A stretch of DNA of 64,000 nucleotides. Origin: Typhlomys cinereus (lineage: Eukaryota > Chordata > Mammalia > Rodentia > Platacanthomyidae). The notes under the pieces were generated by a model that was given only the letters and a program-made list of their open reading frames with translations, did not search any database and had not been told where the DNA came from. This document shows, one piece after another, positions 24,334 to 34,700 of this stretch (within the stretch, counting starts at the first letter, position 1; the number at the start of each line of letters is the position of its first letter). The position numbers were made by a program, and so were the translations under genes. The DNA lies in the NCBI GenBank assembly GCA_023101885.1, contig JALPQD010000223.1, forward strand, positions 3,521,866 to 3,585,865, given 5' to 3'.

Positions 24334-25392
24334 TTATACTTCCCTTCTGTCCTCCTGGATACACTTGTTCTTTTCTTCAAGCTTGAGTATCATTTCTAGG
24401 ATTTTTTGAAGGCCTGGTTTGGTAGACATGTATCCCTTCAAGTTGTCTTTGTGCTGGAAAACTTTTCTTTCTCCCTCAATCATGACAGACAGTTTTGCTG
24501 GGTATATCAGTCTGCGTTGGCATTTTTGCTCATTTAATACTTGAAGTATGTCTCTCCACGCTCTTCTTGCTTTTACTGTTTCCATTGAGTTTGTTATTCT
24601 AATAGGTTTACCTTTAAAAGTGACTTGCTTTTTTTCTCTTGAAGCTCTCAGCACCTTTTTTTTGTCTTGAATGTGGAGTGTTTTGACTATTATTTGCCAT
24701 GGCGATTTTCTATTTTGGTCGTATCTGTTTGGAGTGCGAAATGCCTCTTGTATTTAGATAGGCCTCTCATTCTTTAGTTGTGGGAAGTTTTCATTTATGC
24801 TGAATTGAAATATTTCCTCAGGTGTGGTATTTTGGGATTCTTGTTCTGGTATTCCATGAATGCGCATGTTAGGCTTCTTCAGGGTGTCCCATATCTCTTG
24901 AATGTTCCTCTCCAGTATCTTTTTGGCTTTAACAATCTCTTCCATTGAGCTGGTTAATTCTCCCACTTTGTCTTCAAGATCTGAAATTCTATTTTCTGCC
25001 TCATTTGTTCTGCTGATAAGACTCTCTGTTGAGTTTTGGGTTGAAGATAACTTGTCTTTTAGTTCCATTTTAAACTCTGCCTGAGACTGTTTTAATTGCT
25101 CCATACCTATTTTTGTTTCTTGAACTGTTTTTCTCAACTCCTCCAAGTGCGTGTTGTGTTCCTGTTCGAAGTGGTTGATTCGGTTGTTTAACTCTTCTTG
25201 GATTTCCTCTTTCATAGTATTAATTATGGTAATGATCATACTCTGAAAGTCATTATGTTGGGTCTGGCTTTTATGGCTATTTTCAGTGGATTTGTTCTGA
25301 TCAGAATCCCTCATTATGGGATTGATTCTTTCGGCAGGGGATTGGTCTTCTTGGGTTTTGTTTCTTGTGGATCTTCTCTTTGACTTGTACAT
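24334..25392 (-). pseudogene. LINE-1 A ORF1 (RNA-binding protein), broken
   Basis: The 212-residue frame starting at 25392 is rich in E/K/Q heptads, consistent with the ORF1p coiled coil. It enters the RRM region (MRIHGIPEQE) and stops at 24754. A second frame (24654-24334) carries the C-terminal domain residues ILQVLNEQK, YPAKLS and FQHKDNLKGYM. One or more indels near 24660-24760 separate them. Confidence 0.85.
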
Positions 25393-26643
25393 TGTTGTTT
25401 TGTTTTTTAGGACCTTTCAGTTTCTGTGTGTTTTTCACTGAATCCACCTAGTTGGTATCATTACACTTGCCAGTTATTACTAGTGCTTGCCTTGGATTGG
25501 GTATGTTTGTGTATTGTTATCGTTATATCCTAGATGAGGCTACTAGGCCGTTAGTACGTCAGTTAAGTCAGGTTATGTTACCAGGGGGTGAATATTAGTT
25601 TGGTCGTGCACTTTTACGATTTAGTATCTTGGTGAAATGTGGGGGTGAGTGGTGTACTCCCTGGAGTTGTATGTTGTGGGGTGGCTGTATCAGAAAGTTG
25701 ATCTACAGCATTGATACTTTAAAGGATCAGTAAGGTGAAAAGAAAAAGTTTACTTATCTTTGGGTTGGATGAGAAGAATCTCGCCCACGTGATATAATGA
25801 TTGTAGTGGAGTCCAGATGTATGGCCTGTGTTCCCTTTGTTCCTTAGAATTTTGCTTGAGTTTCCTTTGGGCTCTATTGAATTCTGAGTAGTAGTGTGTC
25901 TTCCGTGGACTACGTACGTAGGTCCCCGGTGGGCCAGAGAGGCAGAGGGTCTGATGTTGATGGCAGAATTCTTCATCTGCAACCTTGGGCAGCTTGCGGG
26001 GCGGGGCGGCGCGGAGGGGTCTGGGGTCATCCGGGCTGGGGCGCAGGCCAAGCTGGAGTCGGCTTGGGTGCTCGCCGCTGGGACGTGTGGGGCTCCGGGG
26101 TGGTAGGGCAGGGCTGGGCTCTCTCTCTCACTCATCTTTGAAGTGAAGAATTTTTAAAGATATGTATTAGACTTTTCAATATCTTCCTGGAAAAGTTTCT
26201 TTTGAGTTTGCAGGCCCGTTTTTTAATTGGCCATTTATCTCCTTGGTGCTTAATTTTTTAAGTCCTTTGCGTACTCTGGATAATAGAGCTCTGTCAGATA
26301 TATATAGTTAGTGAAGATTTTCTCCCATTTTGTGGATTGCCTTTTTGCTCGATTTATAATTTATCTGAAGAGAAGCTCTTTAATTTCTTAAAGATCCCAT
26401 TTATTGAGTGTTGGTTCTAGTGAGTGTGCTATTGGATTTCTGTTAGGAACTGTTGGCCTAGCTGGATCAGCGGATTTTTATAGTCTCTGGCCTAATATTG
26501 AGGTCCTTGATCTATTTGGAATTAATTTTTGTGAATAGTGACAAGTACAGGTCCAGTTTTAATCTTCTGCATGTGGACATCCGGTTTAATCAGCACCATT
26601 TGTTGAAGATGTTGTTCTTTTTCCATTAATTTTTTGTGGTCCT

Positions 26644-26978
26644 TGTAGGGCGCCGCCCTGCATGCCGCCATTCTAAGATGGCGCCAGTTCCCCTTCTCCT
26701 CTCAGCAAAACAAGCCAATGCGCAAGCGCCAGGCCCATTTCCCGCTCTAGCCCTGATCGCGAGACCATCACGCCACCTCGGGTGACACGCCCACTACCAA
26801 TCAGGTGCTGCCACGTCCAAGACGGGACAGAATCCCTATATAAGGGTGGCGGTTTAGGCAGTTGGGGTCTCCGTGCTGAAAGCTAGTGCTCTCCCTCTCA
26901 AGATGCATTAAAGCTTGCTACAGAAGGATCCTGATCGTGTTGCGTCGTTCTTGCTGGCGAGACAAGCAGCGCGAAACA
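26644..26978 (+). repeat. 5' LTR of the short provirus
   Basis: U3 opens with a GC-rich inverted stretch and a YY1-like AAGATGGCGCC (26675-26685). It contains ACCAATCAGG (CCAAT) and a TATATAAG box (26837-26844). Transcription would begin shortly after the TATA box. An ATTAAA-type poly(A) signal lies in GATGCATTAAAGC. The structure resembles IAP LTRs. Confidence 0.95.
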
Positions 26979-26980
26979 AC

Positions 26981-26998
26981 TGGTGCCGAAACCCGGGA
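26981..26998 (+). promoter_or_regulatory. tRNA-Phe primer binding site, short provirus
   Basis: TGGTGCCGAAACCCGGGA, two bases after the LTR, is complementary to the 3' end of tRNA-Phe. This is the primer used by IAP-type elements. It is identical to the primer site of the long provirus. Confidence 0.95.
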
Positions 26999-27109
26999 AC
27001 CACATAGTCCGCACCGTCGGAGACCCCCTGGTGACAGGGAGGGTTCAGAACTGTAGGGCAGACTACGCCTCGGAAAGGTATGTTCACTCTTTCACCTTCC
27101 TAATTCAAA

Positions 27110-27445
27110 ATGATCGAGCTTCCTGAAATTCTTGCAACAGTAATCCTGATATCCTTCACTCTCTGTTTTCGTTATTGTTGTGATCTTATTTGGAAAATGA
27201 TAAAAAACTGTCTTGAAGACGAAAACTGCGAAAAGGCCCGATCGGCAGGACAGCTCACTTTAGAAACAGTGCAAGAGGGCATGTCAGAATCTGAGCGTAG
27301 TGAGAGGATGGGTACGTGTAAAAAAGAACCCCAAACCGTCATAAGTGAAAAAGGACCTCCCAGACAACCTAATAAGGATAGGGAGAGAAGAAAAGTGAGT
27401 AAAAACAAACTTACCAAAGAGTCTGAAGCCTGGGTGTCAACTTGA
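27110..27445 (+). pseudogene. Hydrophobic leader fused to a gag remnant
   Basis: An open frame of 111 residues. Residues about 7-24 are strongly hydrophobic (ILATVILISFTLCF). From about residue 28 the sequence matches the long provirus Gag (KNCLEDE, then MSESERSER versus MSETERSER, then EKGPP). The hydrophobic part resembles the separate small leader ORF of the long provirus (62930-62799), so a deletion seems to have joined the two. The C-terminal 20 residues run into the unrelated block. Whether it is translated is unknown. A signal- or anchor-like N-terminus on Gag would direct it to the ER. Confidence 0.6.
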
Positions 27446-27796
27446 CACACAGGGTATTAACTAAGCTGGGCTGAGACCACCTCTGGAAAAGGATCAATTG
27501 AGACTACTTGAAAGGATAGTACACGCCCTAGATCCTATCAGAACTCCAAAGCTCTCAAAGGATTCTTATAAAAAGAAGCCACCAAGGAGAACAGATCCCT
27601 TCTTGCAGCTGTGCTAGGAATCGTTCTTCCTTCCGGCTGCCCGGTTCCTTCGACCTTCCAAGACTCCAGGAGTTCTCGAGCCTTCAGCCAGCACCTACTT
27701 GACTACCGAACTGAGCAACTAGCTGTGGGCAGCCATCGTTGGAACTACCGCGGCTACTGACAGCCTTCGCTGGACTACCTCGGCCATATCTTTAAT
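27395..27796 (+). other. Block of non-retroviral or foreign-LTR origin inside the short provirus
   Basis: This ~400-bp interval has no counterpart in the long provirus between the gag and env homologies. It opens near GTGTCAACTTGACACACAG, resembling the start of some rodent MaLR/MT-type LTR copies, and has a TATAAAA-type box in TTCTTATAAAAAGAAGCC (about 27566-27583). It could be a captured LTR carrying its own promoter, or other captured host sequence. Identity is not established. Confidence 0.5.
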
Positions 27797-28083
27797 GAGA
27801 ACTCAGAATCGCCATTATGCACGTCAACTCAACCCGCCTTGACCCATCTCTGACGTCGGGATTCGCCTCCTGGATTTCCTCAGCTTTTTCCTACTTCAAG
27901 GAATGGGTGGGGGTGGGACTATTTGGAATTCTGTTCCGTCTCGGTCTGGCAATATTGTCTTGGCTCTTCTGTAAATTTTCTAACAGGGCCAGACGAGAAA
28001 AAATCATGGTCACTCAGGCACTTAGGGCTTTAGAACATGGGACCTCTGCTGAGATCTGGCTTGCAGCATTAAAGCAAGAATAA
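27797..28083 (+). pseudogene. env transmembrane-subunit remnant, short provirus
   Basis: The frame matches the end of the long provirus env: NSTRLD, WISSAF, FKEWVGVG, a hydrophobic anchor of about 22 residues and a basic cytoplasmic tail with ALEHGTSAEIWL. Surface subunit, cleavage site and fusion peptide are absent. It may be kept for its RNA sequence rather than for a protein. Confidence 0.8.
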
Positions 28084-28360
28084 AGGTTGATCGCCGGCCA
28101 AACAGCTCATGCACCCTCAGCACCTTTGTTGCATTGCACGAGGACGAGTGTCTGGCATAGGCAGCCCACACAGGTTGACGAGCAAAGCATCGCACAGAGT
28201 TTACTCTGGAAAACACGCCATCTTGCAAAAGGGTTACCTGCCCCAGAATCCCTTCCTCACAAAATTGGCAGGACGAATTTTTTATGAGGATTTGGCCTCT
28301 GTTTTCGCCTGAGTTGGGTGGTCACCTCATTGCTATCATATTTGATAAGAAAGGGGGAGA
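28084..28360 (+). promoter_or_regulatory. 3' non-coding block and polypurine tract, short provirus
   Basis: The block after the env stop shares several stretches with the same place in the long provirus, for example CGCCGGCCAAACAGCTC versus CGCCGGTCAGACAGCTC, and GAGCAAAGCATCGCACAGA, identical in both. It ends in the polypurine tract AAGAAAGGGGGAGA (28347-28360), the plus-strand primer. Retention in an otherwise gutted element suggests a cis function such as RNA export, which is inference. Confidence 0.65.
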
Positions 28361-28695
28361 TGTAGGGCGCCGCCCTGCATGCCGCCATTCTAAGATGGCG
28401 CCAGTTCCCCTTCTCCTCTCAGCAAAACAAGCCAATGCGCAAGCGCCAGGCCCATTTCCCGCTCTAGCCCTGATCGCGAGACCATCACGCCACCTCGGGT
28501 GACACGCCCACTACCAATCAGGTGCTGCCACGTCCAAGACGGGACAGAATCCCTATATAAGGGTGGCGGTTTAGGCAGTTGGGGTCTCCGTGCTGAAAGC
28601 TAGTGCTCTCCCTCTCAAGATGCATTAAAGCTTGCTACAGAAGGATCCTGATCGTGTTGCGTCGTTCTTGCTGGCGAGACGAGCAGCGCGAAACA
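28361..28695 (+). repeat. 3' LTR of the short provirus
   Basis: A 335-bp copy of the 5' LTR with one substitution found by reading. It is followed by the target-site duplication GGTCCT. Confidence 0.95.
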
Positions 28696-31600
28696 GGTCC
28701 TTTTGTCAAAGATCAAATGGCTGTAATTGTGTGGGCTTATATCTTAGTCTTCAATCCTTATCCATTGATCTACATGTCAATTTTGGAGCCAGCACCAGGC
28801 TGTTTTTATTACTATGGATTTGTAGTATAGATTAAGGTTTGGTATGATAATACCTCCAGCAGTGTTTTTGTTATTCAGGATTGTTTTTGCTATCTTGGGC
28901 CTTTTGTGCTTCCCTATGAATTTTGAGATTGTTTGGTCAGTTTCTTTAAAGAATTGCTTGCATATTTTGATTGGTATAGCCTTGCATCTGTATATGGCTT
29001 TCAGTTGGATGGTCACTTTTATGATGTTGATTCTGCCCATCCTGGATCATGGGAGGTTTTTCCACCTTCTGGTGTCTTCTGTAATTTCTTTCTTTAAGGT
29101 TTTAAAGTTTTCATTGTAAAGGTCTCTCACATCTTTTGTTAGATTTATGCCAAGGTATTTCATGTTTTAGGGGGTATAGTAACTGGAATTATTTCTCTAA
29201 GGTATTTTTCACTTTCATCCTTGGTGTATAGGAAGTCCACTTATTTTTGCATGTTTTTTCTGTAACCTGCCACCCTGCTGAACCTCTGTATCAGTTCTAG
29301 GAGTTTCCTGGTGGAGTTTTTAGGATCACTCAGTTATATGATCATGTCATCTGCAAATAGAGATATCTTGACTTGCTTCTTGCTGATTTGAATCCCTTTT
29401 ATCTCTCTCTTGTCTTATCACGCTAGTTAAGACTTCAAGTACAATATTGAATAGAAGTGGTGAGAGTGGACTGTCTTGTCTATTTCCTGATCAAAGCAGG
29501 AATGCTTCAAGTTTTTCCCCATTGAGTATAATCCTTGCTGTTGGCTTGTTGTATACAGCTTTAATTATGTTGATAAAGGTTCCTTCCATTCCAACTCTCT
29601 TTAGGGTCTTGATCATAAGTTGCCAAAAGCTTTTCTGCATCTGTCGAGAGTATCATGGAGTCTTGGACTTTGGACTGGTTTATGTCATGAATTACATTTA
29701 TTGATTTGCATATGTTGAACAAACCTTGTGTGCCTGGGATAAAGCCTACTTGATCACAGTGAATGATTTTTTTGATATGGTTTTGAATCTGATTGGCTTA
29801 GATTTTGTTGAGAACTTTCACACTGTGTTCATCAAAGAGACTGGCCTATAGTTTTCTTTTTTAAGTGTATATTTATTGGATTTTGGATTAGTATGATATT
29901 ATCTTCATAGAAAGAATTTGGAAGTGTTTCTTCCTTCACAATTTGATGGAAGAGTTTAATGAGTATTGGTTTTAGCTGTTCCTTAAATGTCTGGTAGAAT
30001 TTTGTGTTGATACCATCTGGTCCACTATTTTGGTGGGAAGATTTGATATTACTTCATTGATTTCCTCATATATTATAGAACTATTTAAATAATTCAAAAC
30101 TTCCTGATTTAATTTAGATTAGTTGTGCTTACTCAGGAATTCATCCATTTCTTTTGTGTTATCAAATTTCATGGAATATAAGTCTTTGAAATATGACCTT
30201 ATAATTCTCTGAATGTCTTGGGTATCAGTTGTGATAACTTTATTTTCATTTCTAATTTTGTTAATTTTGGGTTTTCTTTCTCTTGATTTTGGTTAATTTA
30301 GTTTAGGGTGTATCAGTCTTACTGATTTTTTTCAAAGAAGGAGCTTTGTGACTGGTTTATTTTATTTTATTTTTTGTATTGTTTTCCTTATCTCAATTTC
30401 AGATAGTTCTTCCCTGATTATGCTAATCTTTTTCTACTCCTTTTGGGATTGGATTGCTGTTATGTCTCTAAAACTTTAAGCTGCATTGTTATTTACTTGT
30501 GATTTTCTACTTTTTTTTGATATAGCCATTAGGAGCTATAAACTTACCTCTTAAGATGGCTTTCATGGTGTCCCAGAGATTTCGATGTGTTGTATTTTCA
30601 TTATCGTTCGCTTCTAGGAAATCTTGAATTTCCTTTTTGATTTCTTCCTGAACACAATTCTCATTCAGCATCACAGTGTTTAGTTTCCAGAAGTTAGTGT
30701 ATTTTCCGCTGTTTGTTGTGTTGGGGATGTCAAGCTTTAGACCATGGTGGTTTGATAGGGCATATCTATAATTTCAACTTTCCTGTATATGTGGAGATTT
30801 GTTTTGTGGCTTAATATCTGGTCTATTTTGGAGAAAGTTCTGTAGGCTGCTGAGAAAAATGTGTATTCCTTGGTGCTTGGATGAAATGTGCGATAGAGAT
30901 CTATAAGGTCCATTTCAGTAAGGATTTGATTTAGTTCCAGTGTGTCTCTAAGTTTTTGGCCTGTTGAACTATCCCATGTCGAGAGTGCAGTATTAAAATC
31001 CCCGAGTATTATTGTTTCGGGATTGATTTCTTATTTTAGAAGCTTTAGTGTTTGCTTAATGAATGTGGAGAAGCCCATATTAGGTGCGTATATGTTTAGT
31101 ATTGTGAACTCTTCCTGGTGAATTGTACTGTGACTAAAATGTAGTATTTGGATTGAAGTCTATTTTGTCAGATAGCATATTTGCTACCCTGCTTGTTTCC
31201 TGGTTCTATTAACTTGAAGAATTTTTGACCAGCTTTTAGAATGTGCCTATCTTGTTGGTGAGATGTTTCCTATAGGCAGCAGATGGATGGGTTTTGATTT
31301 CTAATCCATGTTTGTAATATGTTTCTTTTGATTGGTGAGTTAATTCCTTTCACATTTAGTGTTAAAATGGAGAAATCACTTTTAATTCCTATCATTTTTT
31401 TTTGTGTTTAGTGGCTTTCATAAGTGTATTATTTAGCTTGTAGGTTTTGGTGGCAGTATATTTTCCTTCTGTCCTCCTGTATATGCTTGTTCTTTTCTTC
31501 AAGCTTGAGTTTCTTTTCTAGCATTTTTTCAAGGCCTTCAAGTTGTCTTTATGGTGGAAAATTTTTCTTTCACCCTCGATCATGACTGATAGTTTTGAAA

Positions 31601-31898
31601 GATATATCAGCCTGAGTTGACATTTGTGCTCATTCAGTACTTGAAGTATGTCTCTCCAAGTTCTTCTGGCTTTTTTTGATTTCCATTGAAAAATCATTTG
31701 TTATTTTAATAGATTTACCTTTAAAAGTGACTTGGTTTTTTTTTTTTCTCTTGAAGCTCTCAGCACATTCTCTGTCTTGTGTATGTGTAGTGTTTTGACT
31801 ATTATTTGCGGTGGCGAGTTTCTATTGGTTTGGTGTGCAGAATGCCTCTTGTATTTGGATGGGCCTCTCTTTCTTTAGGTGTGGAAAGTTTTCCTTTA

Positions 31899-32099
31899 TA
31901 ATACTTTCATGGGCATGAATTTCAGTTTCACAAAATGATTGTTTCTTCCACCGACCAACACCAGTGCTGGGATTTGAACTTCATTTCTAAACTCTTGAAT
32001 ATAGTTGTGACCCTTGGCTCCTGCTTTTAGCTTTTTGATTCTGTAAGGTCAGTATTAATGTCCTCACATTCAAGTCCAGTTTGACTACCTGGAGTCTTT
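31899..32099. other. Unique sequence
   Basis: Short unrecognised stretch between LINE-1 B and a B4-like SINE. Confidence 0.4.
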
Positions 32100-32402
32100 C
32101 TGTGTGTGCACGTGCCTGCACACATGTGTACGTGAATATGAGGGACAGAGGTCAGTGTCTGGTGTCTTTAATTATTCTCCACCTTATTTTTTGAGGCAGT
32201 GTTTCTTACTGGACCTGGAAATGAATTGCAAAAGCTGGCTGACCATCAAACTGCAAGGATTCTCCTGTTTCCACCTCCCCAGCACTAGGATTATCGACTT
32301 GCACTGTTAAACCCAGCTTTTTCCATGAGTGCCGAGAAGCCAAATTGAGGTCCTTCTGGCATGGACAGCAAGCGTGTGTTGACTGAGCTGCCTTTCTTAG
32401 CC
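32100..32402 (-). repeat. B4/RSINE-like SINE, antisense
   Basis: GTGTGTGCACGTGCCTGCAC, GGGACAGAGGTCAGTGTCTG, CTCCACCTTATTTTTTGAGG, GGATTCTCCTGTTTCCACC, TCCCCAGCACTAGGATTAT and GACTGAGCTGCCTTTCTTAGC give the full B4/RSINE block order. It is close to full length. Confidence 0.8.
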
Positions 32403-32499
32403 CTTTTTTGTTTTTTCTTAGTTCATCTGTCTATAGGTTTGTCAGCTGCTCTTTTTAAGGAACTTAATTTTAGCCTGACATTGGTTAATCCTTGCACCC

Positions 32500-33445
32500 A
32501 AAAAGGTGAAACAAGAAAGGAGCCTCCTTTCTATTTCCTTAGGCAAGAACCAAGTCCAAGTAGGTCTTACAGTCCATTTCTCCACTGTAAGTGAGACTCC
32601 TGTGAAACACAGTTTAAGATGACATTGGCCATGGTCGGTGTCCCATAACAGGAGAGTTCTTCTTTACTGAGCATTCCATTGTGATCTTTTTTAAGATTCA
32701 AATATTGAGCATAAACTCTTAGTGCAGAAGGGGAAGAAACCAATTTGTTTCTTGACTCCGTGGACATTTTTTCATCCCTCAGCTCCAGCAAATGATCTAG
32801 GAAAGTGCATGCTAAAATAGCTTGAATTTTTATCTGTTCTTAGAGAATCCAGAAAGAACAACTTCCTACTGCTGTAAAAACTAGAAAGTAAAAGGTTTTT
32901 TCCAGTCCAAATAATTGTGGCAATGTAGAAATAAGTTCCAATATGTAGTTTTCTAGGTCAGAGTCTCAAATGTGTCCTTGTCTAGTGACATCATATAAAC
33001 TGAGTCCTATTCTTGTTTAATGAAACCAAACTTTCCGCATGACATAGTTAAAAACCTTCATGATGGAATTCTACCATATGAATCTGTATGAGGGGTTTGG
33101 CAAAGACTTTTACAGTGAAAAATTGCTTGCACTTGAGTCCAGCCATTTTGCCAACCTTCAAAAATATTTTCATAATTCATCGTTGCTTTTTCTCTAGTCA
33201 TAGGAGGTATCTCGTGTTTATCCAAAAAAAAAAAAAGTTCTGTAATTCTTCATTATCTAAGAGTTCTCTGCTTTTCCTTTGTAGAAAGACAGCTCTGGAT
33301 TCCTCTATAAATTTCTGAAGTTGGACCTCATCTTGAGCTGGCAACTTATATGGAAAGTGGGGCATGGTCTTGAAGAATTAATTTGTATTTTTTCTATCTC
33401 CTTTCCATTCTGAGTAATAATTCTTTCCAGTCCATGGCTGACACC
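32500..33445 (-). pseudogene. PPP2R3C: PPP2R3C processed pseudogene
   Basis: On - it starts at an ATG (33435) encoding MDWKE. It then jumps to a YYSEWKG-like block, skipping roughly 35 residues of the usual N-terminus, and continues intronless through ESRAVFLQRKSRELLDNEEL, HTDSYGRI and LLELRDE to PSALRVYAQYLNL with KDHNGMLSKEELS (an EF-hand-like loop). These match PPP2R3C (G5PR), a B''-type regulatory subunit of protein phosphatase 2A. Several frameshifts and stops break it. The last ~130 residues and any poly(A) tail are not recognisable below about 32500. Lack of introns plus decay makes it a retrocopy. Confidence 0.85.
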
Positions 33446-33454
33446 CTATATTTC

Positions 33455-34700
33455 TTTTTTTTTTTTTGTACTATGAGAATGTTTATTTTGCAAAGGATTT
33501 TTAATTCTTTTACCAAGTTTTACAGTACCCCACCCTCCTCAGACATTTAAAACATTAAAATTTGTCAGAAGTTAAAGAGGAGAAACACCATCTGCTGAGG
33601 AACATCACATTTACCTTGAAAATCACAAAACAATTTTAGCTGATCATAAAAATGTTTGAGGGCACCCTTAAGCTGGTCATCATTTCTCCAGCAATCAAAA
33701 GGTATAGGAGACAAAACAAAATGTCAATTTTGTCCATTTTTTTTGGTAACGAGAGCTATGCAGGGAAGAGCTTGAGGTGCAGACAATTTCAATACGCTGG
33801 AAGCATTATTGAATACGATGAAGCCAAAAAAGTAGATATCTGGAATTTAATGCAAGAAGTGTTATTTGTAATGACCAAAGGTCTCTTCCTATTGAAGGGT
33901 AAACCCTTCCTAGGAGAACAGCTGCAGGAGAATACATAATGTTTGAGCTTATGTGCAGATAAACAACACCATAAGACAGTTATTACCAGTTGGACTACAC
34001 AGATCAGAGGAATTCAGGAAGCAACCCATGGGTGAAAAATTGTGAGAAAGTATTATAAAGGAGACCTGCCAAATCCTACCATGTAGCCATGGCTCTGAAA
34101 CTTTAGCTTCATATGTGTGAGCAAAGGTCTGGTCCTTAACTGTACTCCACCTGTGTACTAATGCCCTGTAGAAGAGAAAGCCAGAGGAAGGAATGGAGGT
34201 GTTCCTGACCTGAGAGCAGCACCGCTGACTGCACCAGCTCAGCAAAGCCCATATGCGTGGCAGCACTGCTTTCCCACGTGGCAGATCCCCCCACATTGGC
34301 TGTTCCCCAAAAATGAGGAAGCAGAGATCTTGTTGCTCACCCCTTCTCTACCTTACACGGCCACATAAGAGCTGTGCCTGGTTAGTGCACGCCATCAGCT
34401 ATATTGAGGTGCAGGTACTTTCCTGTGTTGTCTCCAGAGTCCTGGATCCCAAAATACAGTGGATCCAAGGTGTGGTTATCTGAACCCAGAGGCATCTTTC
34501 TTCACACAATGTTTCCTCACACAGGGTTCCTCTCTTTAAACAAATCACATTTCCACAAGCAGCCACAGCAGCAGAGATCTGCAACAGAAGGCTGACTTTG
34601 CATAAGGGCTCAGACAGCATCACTTTCCTACCAGGGTAAAACATCATCACACAGTGACTGTCCACAGCAGGCAGGGGCTCACATTTGAGAAGACACTGGA
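33455..34700 (-). pseudogene. 3' end of an unidentified retrocopy, antisense
   Basis: On - the sequence ends AAAATAAACATTCTCATAGTAC followed by an A13 tract (T run at 33455-33467). The AATAAA lies about 15 nt before the tail (33482-33487), as in a processed transcript. The upstream part reads like a 3' UTR. One modest frame (about 33710-33565) has a balanced composition but no family I recognise. The high-coordinate boundary is unknown. Its tail directly abuts the 5' end of the PPP2R3C retrocopy. Confidence 0.45.

Larger units (their letters stand above)
19440..26140 (-). mobile_element. LINE-1 A, near full length, antisense, inactive
   Basis: In sense order from high to low coordinate: GC-rich 5' UTR (about 26140-25393), ORF1 (25392-24334), ORF2 (24276-20441) and a 3' UTR ending at the A-rich end near 19440. 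ORF1 and ORF2 are both broken, so it cannot retrotranspose autonomously. It is very similar over its whole length to LINE-1 C (39843-46940) in the same orientation. Its 5' end directly abuts LINE-1 B. Confidence 0.9.
26644..28695 (+). mobile_element. Short non-autonomous IAP-like provirus
   Basis: Two 335-bp LTRs beginning TGTAGGGCG and ending GAAACA flank about 1.4 kb. A perfect 6-bp target-site duplication GGTCCT lies at 26638-26643 and 28696-28701. The primer site matches tRNA-Phe. The LTRs differ at a single position that I can find (GACAAG versus GACGAG near the U5 end), so insertion was recent. Inside are the leader, a small fused gag remnant, an unrelated block (about 27395-27796), the env membrane-anchor remnant, a 3' non-coding block and a polypurine tract. 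There is no pro or pol, so mobility would depend on another element. Confidence 0.95.
26145..31898 (-). mobile_element. LINE-1 B, older partial copy, split by a provirus
   Basis: ORF2 from its C-terminal third through to ORF1 is recognisable on - (26145-26643 and 28702-31898). It is much more diverged and indel-rich than LINE-1 A or C. The 3' UTR and the ORF2 C-terminus are absent at the low side, where the 5' end of LINE-1 A begins. The high end stops inside ORF1. The short IAP-like provirus (26644-28695) interrupts it with a 6-bp duplication. Confidence 0.85.

Noticed and set aside
33652..33939. A 95-codon + strand frame as a gene
   Set aside because: It is antisense to what looks like a retrocopy 3' UTR, has no promoter or splice context and no recognisable domain.
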